Origin: Symbiodinium sp. CCMP2592 | Taxonomy: Eukaryota > Sar > Dinophyceae > Suessiales > Symbiodiniaceae | Reading direction: 5' to 3' | Assembly: GCA_905221615.1 (NCBI GenBank) | Contig: CAJNDT010005779.1 | Span: 211,501-275,500, forward strand | Length of the DNA: 64,000 bases | Shown: piece after piece, positions 26,579-39,009 of the stretch | Layout of the letters: each line of letters opens with the position of its first letter | Position numbering within the stretch: position 1 is the stretch's first letter | The notes under the pieces: generated by a model | Seen by the model: the letters and a program-made list of their open reading frames with translations, nothing else | What the model was told of the DNA's origin: nothing | Databases searched by the model: none | Translations under genes and position numbers: made by a program

Positions 26579-28997
26579 ATGTGCATCTGTTCCAATGCCC
26601 TCAGGTTCGTACCGTGTATGGTGTCTCGCAGCTCTTTGCATTGCCTTGTCAGCGTCGCCCCTGCTCGGCCAGTGGTGCGAGGATTTTCGGCCGGTAGCTA
26701 CTCGGCGGGCCTTGTCGGTGTGCTTCTCCACAAACTATGGGGCTCCCGCTTTTTCCTTGCAGCAAGCCTTCCCAGCCATCCGGATGCAGGTGATGATAAC
26801 ACCCCGCCCCCGGCTACCTTCGAAAAAGGTGCGGTTGGCATGCCTGATTGGCTGTTCTCTGCCCTACTGAGCGTGCCGTGCCGATTGCGAGTGCTTCACG
26901 CCAGCGAGAACTTCTTGTGTCCCTGGCGCCCCACTGAAGCAGCCCGAGCCACCATTCTTTCAGCGCCGTGCATCCAGGCAGGGGGCCTGCGTGCCGACTT
27001 CATCTCTGAGAGGCTGCCGGACCTCCCACCGCCGGGGCAGCTCTCAACGACGGAGGAAGCTGGAGGCAACCGAGCTGTTGGTTGCTGCCGTTCCAGGTGC
27101 CTTCTACTTCTACGCGATTGCTTCGGACTCCGTCAATACGATGTTGCTGGGACGGCTTCAGAGGTTTGTGTCGACCCTGCTTGCCAGCCCTGGCGCGCCC
27201 ACCGCCTTCTTGCCGCCTGTTGCCACCACGGGCATGCCGCGTGCCCTTTACGACCCCATTGGCTTTGCTCGCCCTGATCCGGCGGACGGCACACCGTCTA
27301 AGGAAGATCCCGCCCTGACGGCCGAGCTCCGCAGTCAAAGCTGTGCCGCGTCGATCCCCAAGGCCCCCAGTGCCACTTGGACTGAAAGGGTGGAGGCGTT
27401 GTTGCGAGCCGTCGAGTCCCCACCGATCCGCTTAGTTCCCGAGGTGTCGGCTGTTGCCGCAATTTGTGTTCCCCCCGAGGATGAGGACGACTTCGAGGAG
27501 CAACACGGTATTCTCCGGCATTACCAAGCTCGGTGTCGCCAGCTGCAGCCAGTGGAAGGTGCGGGTTGCGTGGGGGTGATACAGCACTTGCTCCCTGACC
27601 CGGCCGACTGCCTCTCTTTGCTCTCACTCCCCCTTTCCCTGCCTGCGTGTGAAGTTAAACTCAGCCCACAGCAATTTGGCGCGCGCGCGGTTGATTTTGC
27701 CGATCGCGCACTCATGCTTCGACGTTGCTCTGACAGCGAGGCCTTCCGCGTGTGCCTCACACCAGTCTTGGCGGTTTCTATCGCACTGGCGCATTTTTGC
27801 GACCCGGTGTTGCGTCTGCCGGAGGGGCGAGTCTTTGATTTATCCTGGTACGAGCTTGCCCGGCCGGAAATTTGGTGGTGGCTGCTGCTGGATGAACTTG
27901 CTGGACTCAGATTATCGCTCCCCAGTGCTATGGCTGGCAGGAAATCCCCGGTCCGTGATGGTAGCCTCATCCAAATGTCCTTGGCCCCCAAAAAGGAAGA
28001 TCTTCCTCCACCGGGCCGCCGAAATGCGGGTTCGGCCAGCAAGCGCTCGACAGGGGAGGACCGCACCAGCGTTGACCCAAATCAAGGCACGCCTCTCCTT
28101 CATTGTGGTGTGTTGTTGCCAGTGCAATTGATTTTCTACCTCACTCGTGCATTGGCTGATCGAGATGGCGCTCCCTCTCCTCTTCAGCTGCAAAGTGTCA
28201 AGCCGGTCCCCGTCGAAGTTCGTGTCAAGTGTGAGATTCCTGCCGCCGTGGTGGGCCAGCCGCAAGTCACCATCGCCACCCGGTTGATGGAGTGCTTCCA
28301 GAGTGGCATCCTGCCGGCAAGGCGAGGCGACTTCGATCCACAACTGTTCTCGTATCCTGGGATGTACAAGGGTACCTTCCGGCTTCTGCTCCCGCTTGAG
28401 AACGCCTCACTGGGGTTGCAGGCACAGCCGTCGCTTCCCCTCCAGTCTGCGGGCCTGCTCCATGGTGCGTTGATGCGCCTGCGTGCTGCCGCCACTACCG
28501 ACGGTTGGAATCTCCGGGAGGTGGTGGCTTACTGGCTCCGTGGCCCACAGAAGAAAGACTTCTATCTTTCGGTACGTCTGTGGCGCTATGCCCACTATGA
28601 TGCTTGGGGTACGAAGGCCATGGTCCTTCTACAAGGCTTAGTGGCCCAAGAGTCCAACCAGGAGCATTTCCAGCCGGATGGCACTCGTCCACATTTCCGG
28701 TTGGGGGACCCGTGGGCGCAGGAGGGTTGGAAGGCTGCGGCCCAAAAGTTTGTGGAGGAAGGTGGGTTAGGTCCCGGCATTCTGTCTCCTTATATTTCTA
28801 CGGAGCTCATGCCGCACCTACACGCTCCTGACCTGGATCCGCTTCAGCATACAAGCAAGCGTCTAAAAGAACTGTACGCTGCACAGAAGTACCAGATGCT
28901 GTATCTCCTCCGGGAGAATCACTTTCCCCCAGATTGGAGCGATATGCAACGCCAACTTGACCAGTGGCCGCCCTCGTCCTCCAGTGCCTCCGGTTAA
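26579..28997 (+). CDS. Large hypothetical protein with a frame break, possibly retroposed
   Basis: A 653-aa stretch in one frame is protein-like from about 27060 to the stop at 28995-28997 (ELLVAAVPGAFYFYAIASDS ... KRLKELYAAQKYQMLYLLRE). Just upstream the same protein-like quality is in the frame one base back, from the ATG at 26579 to about 27055 (MPDWLFSALLSVPCRLRVLH ... ISERLPDLPPPGQL). A one-base offset near 27040-27065 therefore probably breaks a single gene of about 800 codons. There is no recognisable domain. An A tract at 29409-29418 follows about 410 bp after the stop, so this could be a retroposed mRNA or an element ORF. The first in-frame ATG after the break is at 27140. Confidence 0.45.
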
Positions 28998-29418
28998 TGG
29001 GGTGCTCCACATCTGCCATGGGAAGCGACATACGTCGTTTGTCCCTTGCACCGACAATGTCTTCCACAATTGGGTTTGTGGACCTGCGTGCTCGATCGTG
29101 ACGCAACAAAACCCCGGGGCTGCCCGTTGTTCGACGGAACTAGAACGGCGGCCGGAGCCCTGGAATTGGGCTTCACCGGCGGTTTTGGACAACTTGTGGC
29201 GACGGCCGCCTGTTGTTGCTGATCGGTCGCTGAGGCTCCGTAGTTACGCTGAACGGCTCACTCATGCCAAGCATGGGCGCCGCGGCCTAGTTTCGCTAGC
29301 CTCTTTTTGCCAGTTTCACCGCTGTTTGTTTGCTTGTTGTGTTTGTTGCGATTGTTAGTTTGTAGGGACCGAGCGCTGCAACTGCAGCCAACGAGGCCCA
29401 GTCACGCCAAAAAAAAAA
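28998..29418 (+). other. 3' untranslated-like segment ending in an A tract
   Basis: No gene; ends in ten consecutive A at 29409-29418 on the same strand as the preceding ORF. It is a candidate poly(A) tail of a retroposed unit, immediately abutting the minus-strand LINE remnant. Confidence 0.35.
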
Positions 29419-29439
29419 GGAGAAACCAGAAGACACATT

Positions 29440-31070
29440 TCAATTCCAATTCACTGAAGCTCATTCCAGGTCTTCGCAATGCATACAAACAGCATGAAGG
29501 AACGTCAGGCAGCGACAAGCAGAAACCCAGAACACTGTCCTCCAAATGCTGCACGTGACGTCGCGGTTCCCGTGTATACCCTCCGCCCAAGGTGCGTTGT
29601 TTTCGCTTAGAACTCGAACCATATCATTTTCAACATCTGGTGAATGACAGTTGTGAAGATGCGAGTTTTTGCTGCATTTGACGACGACAAACCAACTGAC
29701 GCCAACTCAACCTTCAATGGCTGCAGCATGACAACAAGCTCATGCTTGGCACACAGCATTAAGTCGTCAGCAAAGCGAATATTGGTCAATTGGTGGACCA
29801 CAAAATTTGTTACAGCATTTACGATGTTGGCAAAGAACGGAGACAGGTCTAACGTGCAGAATTGGAGGCCTGTTGCTTCGTCCTAAACTGGTACATGGAC
29901 GGTTGCGACCCCAAGAGCAATCTATGGAGCAAATGGGTTCTCGACCCGGTTCTGACGTTTATCATGCGTTGTGTGTGTGTGACTGTGTTTGCGTGCCAGC
30001 ATTGGCTTACGCAAAGCTTCAAAGCTTACTCCGTTGCAAGCGCAAGGGACTCTCTGTGTTTGTATTGTTTTGCAAAGAACGTAGTATTCACAACAAACAG
30101 GGTCTGTCGCTTCCACGATGGGTCCATGCGTCCATCTCGTAAGAACCGATTGTTTTGCTCCAACAATGCTTTTAACAAATCATTTGGGGCATACTACAGC
30201 ATGTTCAAAACCACATCTTAGTCACACCTTGCGAATCAGCTGATTTGCTTTTGCGCAAATGGAGGCATATTTCATTTGCTAGAAGCGGTGGATCAAATCC
30301 AGTTTGGAGTGGGGTGACAGCGGAGATGGATCCTTGGCATGAACAGATCGCGCGGGTTTGATCGGATCATGGCACACGGACTCCAATCGGCGCAAGTCGC
30401 GAAGGTCGCAGTACATCAAATGTTGCAGAGACGGTTTCTGCCACGGCTTGGATTCGCTAGCAATTGATTTTCGTGCCACCTGAGCGCATTTCACGGCAAG
30501 TGGTTCGATATCAGAAATTTGAAGCATCAGCGTGTCGAGCGGAATCGTTCCGTGTGTAAAGGATGTAATCAATGCGACATTTGACCCCCATTGAACTGCA
30601 AAAGATCCATGTGTTGTTATTTTTCCGAACCATTATGAACAATGTGCGATGTCTGTAGCAACAAATCTCTACGCAGGCCAACGTGCAATGCATGCAGACT
30701 GGTAAGATCTGGATACTTCCAGAATCCGATGTAAGCGGTCATATACAAGCCGAAAAGCAATGTCAGAGCAACGGGCATGTGGCATGTAAATGGCTGCGAA
30801 CCTGCATGTTTTGCTCTGAGTTGTCACCTCCACATACCTCAAGCGCTCATTGACAACCGCTCATTGCTTGCTGCACATGACGGCAATGTCGCCCATGCAC
30901 TAAAATCGCGACCTGCGCAAGAAGTCGGCTCATGCGAAGAATGCAATTGCTGGCCCCTCTTCTCGTTTCGCTGCAAAGAACAACATCCCGCATGTCGCCA
31001 ATCGCATTGAATTCGCCAAGCAATTCTGTAAGCTTTGACTCGGAATGTAAGCGAGCATTCTCGTATATAT
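29440..31070 (-). pseudogene. Decayed APE-type LINE (endonuclease and reverse transcriptase remnants)
   Basis: On the minus strand, about 30690-30850 encodes YVEVTTQSKTCRFAAIYMPH, the AP-endonuclease-like strand ending in YMPH, and 30511-30690 encodes GVKCRIDYILYTRN, matching the R-IDYI motif near the end of the endonuclease. Further downstream, 29607-29880 encodes DLSPFFANIVNAV and LTNIRFADDLMLCAKHEL, reverse transcriptase motifs B-end and C (FADD). The pieces are in several frames with stops between them. The 5' part and most of the fingers region are not recognisable. Confident as a LINE relic, not as to family. Confidence 0.7.
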
Positions 31071-31194
31071 GACTAAATCATGCAAACACCCAGCATTGCT
31101 GGAAGTCTCGCGTGAAAACTTTTCGACATCGGCAATCTCAGAAAAACCAGGTCTCCATCCAAGGGATTGAGAAGCGGACGCAAAATGGAACATA

Positions 31195-34100
31195 TCAGTC
31201 GGACGGCGTGCCCGCCACCGCATTGCGCGCGGCCCGAGCCATGCACCCCCATCCAGCGATGAAGGCGAGGATGGCGTGCCTGTCTGCCCGGGACGCGCAG
31301 TACCACGGGAAGATGCTACATGCGCGACGGCGGGGATCCCGGAAACGGCATGGGCCACCCTTGACGCTGTGGATATGACCGAGGAGCTGCGAAGCCCCGT
31401 CCCCACAATGCAGGATGTCCCGCCGTTCATGCGATCGGCTGTTCGCGCGGCACTGGTCACTGCGCTGAGCCGCATCCGCGACTCCACCAGTGGCCGCACC
31501 ACGACGGACGCCGCCCGCACGTCCCGTGCATGGAAGCTGTTCCTCCTTGCCCCTCGCATGCTCCCCGCACGCACGGCCCACCGAGGAGCCCAAAGGCGGG
31601 ACGAACTCATATCCCGCGCACCAGCGTTCCAGCGAGGAGACTGGGTATCGTTGCTGGCCGCGGCGCGCCGTTCTGTCGCGTCCACGCGGGGCGAGGCCCT
31701 GGACGCTGAAGCCCTCGCCGAGCGCAAGCGTGAACAAGCCTGCGCGAAAGTAAAGGTTGGCGAGCTTTCAAGAGCCCGTCAGCTCCTGACCGCTGCAGAA
31801 CTTGCGCCCGGCGACGAGGGTACGTGGCGAGCTTTAACAAAGGCTTTAACAAACCCCGCAAAGCGTCCGCCGGAACCGCGAACCCCCATCCCGGACGCCG
31901 TGCAGGAACCACGGTGCCCGCCCAGCCCATCCAACTTGGACCATCTGTTGTTGCAGCAGCGTTGCGCGAAGCACGGCGGGGAGGCGCGGCGGGACTGACG
32001 GACTCTGACGGGTATGCGCGCGGAGCATTTAAAGATTCTGCTCAGTGACGTTGCCGCTATGGAGCTTCTCGCCTTCGCGGCAACCAAGCTCGCGAATGCG
32101 GAAGTGCCCGCCGACATCGTCCCAGCCCTCGCTTTGGCACGCCTAACGGCACTTCGCAAGCCCGACGGCGGTGTGCGCGGCATATCGCGGCATCGCGACG
32201 GGCGATGTGTTTCGCCGCCTCGTCTCGCGAGCTCTGGCTAAAAGTTGGGCGACGGTGTTTGATGAGGCGACGCGACCGTACCAGTTTGCCTTGCAAGCAC
32301 GTGCTGGCACGGACGCCCTCGCGGCATGTGTGCGAACGGCACTGGAATTGCGCGATGACGCAGTTTTGGTTTCGTTCGACGGGCGGAGTGCCTACGACAC
32401 CATGTCTCGGGCGTCCTTCCTGACTGCACCCAAAGCGGCCGCGCCAGAGTTGCTCCCTTTCGTGCGGTTCTTGTACAGGGGACCATCCACTTACTGCTGG
32501 TGGGATGCTCAAGGCAGGTGCCGGAACATCGCTCAAGGAGAAGGGTGTGAGCAGGGCGACCCGCTATAGCCCCTGCGCTCTACTCTATGGGGCAGCACAA
32601 TGGGCAGCACGAAGCTTTGCGGAAAGCGGCCTCTGCCCTCCACCCATCCGACACGCTATTGGCATTCCTCGACGATTTGTACGTCCTCACTACGCGCGAG
32701 CGAGCACGAGCCGCCCGCGACACAGTAGTCGAGGTCGTTCAAGCCGAATGTGGCATTGCTTCCAACGACGGGAAGACGCGCGCGTACAGCAACGGCGAAG
32801 GGCCGCCCCCTCCGGGCATAGATGCGCTGGGAGCGGACGTTTGGCGTGGGGACAAGCCACTCGCCGAGCGCGGGCTTTTAGTGCTGGGCACCCCTGTCGG
32901 CCACCCAGAGTTCGTGACCGCGTGGGCTCAGCAACGGATGCGGACGGAACGGGAGTTCCTGCACCGACTGCCCCAGCTCCCTGACCTGCAGTGCGCATGG
33001 CTGCTCCTTGCGATGTGTGCCGCAGCGCGAGCTAATCATGCGCTGCGGACTTACGCCCCGGCACATGACGATGCCATCTGGGAGGCGCCCCGGCAGCTGT
33101 TGGAGGCGCACAAAGCATCGCAATGTTACCGGCTGCGCTCGGAGGCCTTGGTCTGACTTCTGCTACTCGCAGCGCGCCTGCTGCATGCTGGGCCGCGTGG
33201 GCTGACGCGTTGCCTGTTCTGCAAGCGCGCTTGCCGGCGTTCGTGGAAGCGTGCACGCGTCTGCTCGCTGCAGCAGAAGGCCGTGCACCGAACCTCAGGA
33301 GCGCAGCTGAGGCCCGGCACCTGTTACAGGCGGAAGGTTGGCGCGAGTGCCCTATTTGGGAGGCAGTCCTTGCGGGTGCCCGACCACCCCGCTCCACCGA
33401 CCAAGGCTTAGGCGATTGGCCACATGGATGGCAGCACAGTGCACGCTGCTGCCTTCCCTGTCGCCCTCCGCTGGAGCCCTTCTCCGGTCGCAGGCTGGCC
33501 CACATGCAGGGGCTTGGTTGACTGCCATACCCAGTGAGCCGGCCACCACGCTTCCACCCCAAGCGATGCTGCTGGCACTGCGCCGTCGCCTGCGCCTCCC
33601 ATTGCTCCTCTGTGCCAACCGTTGTGGCCCGCCCGGGTGCGGAGGCGAGGTGGATGCTTACGGCGACCATGCCTTGGCCTGCCCTCGCACCGGTCTATTG
33701 GCTCGCAGGGCAAAGATTGTGGAGCGGGCATGAGTGCGCGTGGCTCGGGAAGCCGTCGGCCCGGACGGACAAGTGGTCCCCCAGCAGTGGCTAGCGCACA
33801 CAACCGCACCCAACGTCCGCTCCGACGACCGGCGCCGCCTGGACCTCGTCATCTACGGCGCGACGCCTCTTGGCGGGGCTCCTTGCTGCGACGCGACGCT
33901 GGTTTCGCAGCTGTCGCGCACGGGCTTGCCGCAGCCTTGTGCAGCTGAACATGACGGTGCAGCCCTGCGCGTCGAGCGCCGCAAGCGAGTCGCCTACCCG
34001 GAGATGAGCGCCGGCGGCCCGCAACAGCTCGTCGTGTTGGGGAGCGAGGTTGGGGGACGCTGGAATGCCGGTGCGCAGCAGCTGCTCCGGGATCTGGTCC

Positions 34101-34450
34101 GCGTCCGTGCCCCACGAGCTCCACCAGCCATGAGACGTCCTGCATCGACGGCATGGGCCAGGCGTTGGTGGGCCATACTGGCAGTGTCGGTCCAACAGGC
34201 CGTCACAAGCACAGCGCTTGGGTCAGCTTGGCCCGCACCGCTCCACGCGAGCCAACCATCGGCCCCGTGCCTGGACCGACAGCTGGACCTCGCGGATGTG
34301 GCGGGGCCGAGCCGTCTGCCGCTTCGCGGCCAGTAGGGATGAAGCGTCGTAGTGTAGGCAGCTGCTCTGCGCACAAAGCATGCAGCAGGAACCCAAACCA
34401 TGCAGGTGCAAAAGAGGCGTTAAAAAAAACAAAAAAAATAAAAATAAAAA
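31195..34450 (+). pseudogene. Decayed non-LTR retroelement: reverse transcriptase plus C-terminal nuclease-like domain
   Basis: Fragments in order on the plus strand: DVPPFMRSAVRAALVTAL and RAWKLFLLAPRMLPARTA (31380-31590), reverse transcriptase start with PDGGVRGI and DVFRRLVSRALAKS (32160-32250), motif A VSFDGRSAYDTMSR (32370-32410), motif B GCEQGDPL (32548-32568), motif C LAFLDDLYV (32660-32690), and a C-terminal RRRLDLVIYG...CCDATL plus LVVLGSEVGGRWNAGAQQLL (33830-34090) that looks like a PD-(D/E)XK-type nuclease. Frameshifts and stops occur at about 31998, 32566, 33156 and 33730. An A-rich tail at 34428-34450 closes it. Such a layout recalls R2/CRE-like retroelements with restriction-like endonucleases. 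Confidence 0.7.
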
Positions 34451-37400
34451 CTTGTTCACCTCGAAAACAGGATTATGACCTGAAGTGCGCGACTTTTGTG
34501 AAACGGCGTGACTCGAACGCAGCTGCCCCTAGACAACTGTTCCGGCCCCCCACCCCACCCCATTGAAAGGTGGCGAAATCGTTGCAGGGCTTGATGAAAC
34601 TCAAATGCACAGGTCCAGCAGTCGAATGTTGCCGGCGAGGGCCTTGAATCTGAACGGCTTTGCATGCTAAACCTCGCACATTGAATGGCCACAAATACTT
34701 AGATACTGCTGGGCACATGCCCCAGCAACAGTCGCGTCTTCGTAAATGCGTCGAAGCCGTTGCAAAATCAAACCACCATGCAGCTTGTGAACATTCATGG
34801 AGGAAGCATGCGTGGATGTTCCGCTTGCCAAAGTAACCCAAGACTACGAAACAAGTACAAGTCATGTTGAGTTTCATGCCATGATTCGACAGAAGCTTCA
34901 TTCGTTCATCCACGATGGATTCGACCGATGTCGCTCTTCCCATTTCCTTTTCGACATCCTCGCGGATACCACATAAGCTCGCGGGGACCTCGGGGTTGTT
35001 TGCGGGTCAAGGGTAGCTTTCAATGTGGGGTATATCCACACGCCTGCGAGACTTGTTTGCGGAATATAGGTAGCTTGTCGCAGGTGACATAGTCATCTAT
35101 TTCCTGTTTTTGGTAGTTCGGGAAAGCGCCTGGGGGATGCCCGATGATGTCTCGGCATGGTGCTGACATTGCCAAATTACAACGCCGAGTTGCGCTGCCA
35201 GGGCATTGAGGGGCGACCGCCATTTCTTGGCGGCAGGGCGGAGGTGTCGCGGGCTCTCCCAGGCCGAGATTCTGGATTTTGGAGTTTGGGAGCAACTCCG
35301 ATACGGTTTTCGGCGGATGAAGGTAGCGGGGAGCTATTAAGTTAAATTATAGTAAATTCAAGAATTATACACGCTGGGATCCGTTGCGGATCTTGTGGGC
35401 GAGACGGTGAACGCTCGCCAAGTTTTCGCTCGGATCGTTCAGGCTGTGGTCATGGATGGTTTCTTCGCTGACAGCACCGAAGCTCGAAGACAGGTGCTGC
35501 GGCGCTGGCGTGTGGTGTCGTTGGACTTCATCGGCAGAAGCGGAAGCTTGCAGAGGCGAGCCGTTTCGGTCTCTGTTGTTGTTCGTGGCTGTTATTTATC
35601 TTTTGGACAGGAAGCTGTCAGGCAAGACTGTAGGTTCAAGCTGCCCGAAGTCTGAAATGTTTGGCTCGTAGCACTGTCCGCAGCTCCAGCTTCCGTACGG
35701 AATCTAGTGTTCATGGTTTTGTGACAGGATTGATGTTTCAATGCGGCATTGAAACATCTAGAGTATGTACAGTGTGGTTGGCCATTCCATTGCATGTTCA
35801 ACCAGGTGCGACGTTTGGTGACGACACGGGAGCGGCTGCCGTCGCCCTTCCCACTCGTGGCTTTCGAGGACACGGGGTTGAATAGGTCGAAAACTAGACG
35901 TTTCTCGGTTGGGGAGCTCTGTACGGTACGGGGCAACACGTAACCAAAGTTTTTTCAGAAGGGAGCTGTTGTAGGCCTTGGATTTGGATCTTGACCGTAC
36001 CTTGCCGCATCCATCTCGCAGCTGCAGTAGCAGCTTGGTGGTTACGGGGTTGCACGGTTGGGCTTTGGTGTTGTGATCACGGCGTCCGTGCAACACTTCG
36101 ATTGTAGCAGGTTTCGCTCCACGGTTGAATGTTATGGTGGGAGTGGTGTAACTGCTGCAATGCAGTGCGGACTGCAAGCCCGCCCTCGCTCTTCGCAGCT
36201 TCCTAGCTTCAATTGCGTTGACCACGACTCCGTGTGCTGCAATGACCCTGGCTTTTCTTCAACTCGTGAGGTGAGGCAAAATCCAAGATCCGACCTTACG
36301 GGTAGGTTGCTGTGAAGTCGAGAGTTCCACTTCAATAATATCCTTGTTGAATAAATCGAGCCCTTAGGGAGAGCATTTAATTCTTAAGGAACATCCATTT
36401 TCGCGGGCCCCTGAAGGAAGGAAGCCACATGATGATTCATGAATCTTTCCAACCCCGGAAGAACCACCTTCAAGGCTTCAAAACCCTGCCAGAGGCATCG
36501 GGGCTTCCGGCCTCCGGCCGCTTCCTGTGGTGGGAGCGGACGCGCTGCCAGGTAACCCCATGCCCTCGGTTCTGTGGCCCGCAGTCCTGATCTGCGTTTT
36601 AAGGGTCTTCGGGCCGGTTGAGGAGGAGAGAAGGCGGTTGTTGAGAGTGATGTTGAGAGTGAATGAGTGTTGGGTGTTGGTTGTTGTACTGCATGTCCGA
36701 ACAGGTCGTTTATTCAAGATTCAAGAATAGGCCCCGGTTTTGTGGGTGCAGGAAAAGCTTTTACCACGGGAAGGACAGGAAGGAGGTTGCACGAGATGTC
36801 TCGTTTTGGTGTCGTTGAGCAGCTCCAGTCATTGGAATGCGCCAGAGTCACAGCAGGAAGCCGAGTGCTGGCAATCGCTCAAGATGCTAGCCCCTGTTGG
36901 TTGAGAACGATTGCCCAGATTCAGTTCCGACTCGACGCCGCTTCTTTTGACAGTGCTTTGCCGGCTCGAAGCCTCTGCGGTTATTCAAGCTTTCCGGGAC
37001 CGTTATAAAGGTGAAAGTTATACAACGGTCCAACAGTTCAAATTCATGAGCATTCTGGTGATGTCTGTCCGGGGAGCTCGTCCAGGGAAGCATGTCGGGA
37101 AGCTAGTGAAGAGACAGAGAGACATATATCGCAAGGAAAATCGCAAGGGGCGGGGTCAAGCAACCTCATTGCACCATGCTGGCTCCCTCTGTGGCACCGT
37201 CTCTGGCGCCGGCAGCATCTGCGCCACGGCGGCAACCGCAGATCCGATCCGGCAGCTCAGGTGGAGCCATTGCGACATGCAGAGTTCGTCAGGAGCATTT
37301 TGAGTGGTGGCTCATGGGTGGGTCCTTTCCGCTTTGTTGCAGCATCAGCGACTCGGAGAGTCTCGTGGACTTGGAGTTAAGTAGTGGGGGACTTATACGC

Positions 37401-38200
37401 CCACTTATGACGACCCCTCAACCCTATAGAACCCCTTGAAGGAACCCTTAGATCCAAGCAGGCAGCTCGTCCCGGGCACCCCTCGCCGCCTCCCTCACGC
37501 TTTTCGTCGCAGCGCAGCGGCCGCGGCTGGCGCGGCGGATCGCCAACTTGAGGCACATCTCGAAACCATAAACATCCCGAAGGGTAGCTTATTTCGGGGA
37601 TCCTTACAATAATAAGGATCCTACACCTCGAAACCCCAAACTATCCTAAAACCCAAAAACATACCCAAAGTTTTCGTAGAAGCCATTGAAGCCCCAAATC
37701 CCACCACGACCCAACAGAGCCTGTTGCACCTGCATGCGTGCAGTCTGTAGCCCTCGACCCGAATCTCGAAGTTCTCGACGCTGCGGAAACTCCCTGAACC
37801 ACCCAGTGCATCGGGGCTGTTGGTGATACAAGTTAAGAAGAATAGCACCAATAATGCTCAACATGGTACTTATTAGGAATGGCATTAATTACTAATCTTA
37901 TTGTTCGTCTCAGTCTTATTCTTAGTCTTCGTCTTATGATTCTATGATCATTCTGGTGATTTTTTGTTAGACTTCCAGGTTTTTCTTCCTGTTTTGATGT
38001 TATGGTCATTTTGATTCTTCTAACTGATAGGTTTCTGAAGAGGCTCGCGGATCCCCTGTCCGGGGTGCCTGAGTCAGCTTGGCCGCTCCTCCAGCGTGCC
38101 GAGGAGGTCCCCGGGTTCTTCTTGGAGTGCCCTATATCATAGAACCCTACTATAGCATCTCTTATAGACCCCCTGTTGAAGGAACCCTGAGAGCCCAGTG
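34451..38200. other. Non-coding, no recognised gene
   Basis: Scattered open frames under 160 codons lack motifs. A segment at 36390-36500 (CGCGGGCCCCTGAAGG) resembles one at 58595-58630. Around 37390-37450 and 38150-38200 there are short dinoflagellate-like ACCCTATAGAACCCCTTGAA strings, and 37583-37625 holds GGGGATCCTTA-x-AAGGATCC palindromes related to the MITE family at 45716 and 54436. Confidence 0.35.
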
Positions 38201-38419
38201 CCCCAAAAGTGCGGAGTAAGCATGAGGGATGTGATAGGTCTTACAAAAGGATGCAGTCTTTAATCAATGGGTGTTGTGTTGCTGCGTGTCTGGACTTTTC
38301 GGCTATCGGGCTTCTCAATTCGACTTCGTGGTTTGCGGGCGGCGCTTGCTTTTTTCACCTCTATGGGACTCAGGGGTCCGGATTTCAGGGCTTTGCTATT
38401 TATAAGATACTGCAAGCCG

Positions 38420-38570
38420 TAAGCCCGCTCACGACCACTACCACTACCATCATCACTACCGCTAGCATTGCTACCACTACCACTGTCAGCACCAAACCCA
38501 GTACCAACACCATGGGTAGTGGTAGTGGTGCTAGTACTAGATTACTAGATGTACCAATACTAGTATTCTA

Positions 38571-38620
<50 letters not shown>

Positions 38621-38662
38621 ACTGCTACTCCTGCCCCTACCACCACCACCACCATCACCACC

Positions 38663-38695
<33 letters not shown>

Positions 38696-38800
38696 GCGGC
38701 TGCTACTGCTACTGCTCCCGCTATTGCTACTGCTCCTGCTATTGCTACGCGACTACGGCGACGACTGCTGCTGCTGCTGCTACTCCTCCTACTACGACGG
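38420..38800 (+). repeat. Trinucleotide microsatellite tract (CTA/CTG/CAC)
   Basis: Runs of TAC, TGC, CAC and ACT triplets, densest at 38565-38800. They keep one frame open over 243 codons (38209-38940), giving Thr, Tyr/Cys and His runs, but this is low-complexity translation and not a supported gene. A similar tract lies at 44940-45205 on the far side of the minisatellite. Confidence 0.85.
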
Positions 38801-39009
38801 GATTCGCTGTCAGTTTGATGCAGTGTTTTTGTTATGCTTGGGACTTGCCATGCTTTGTGTCAGGGCTGGGATGCCTCGATACTTACAAAAAGGGGTTTGC
38901 ATTCTCAAGCCCTTCCATGGGGAGCTGGGCGTCCCACTGACCTGAAACACAGTCGTATTGACTTAGCCAAGCCTGCATACCGGTGCTTTTTGAAGCCTTC
39001 TCCCACCTT

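Noticed and set aside
34495-34530. GTTCGAGTC on the minus strand, like a tRNA B box
   Set aside because: No A box at the right distance and no cloverleaf could be drawn; not called as tRNA or SINE.
38209-38940. 243-codon Thr/Tyr/His-rich frame
   Set aside because: Low-complexity translation of triplet microsatellites.
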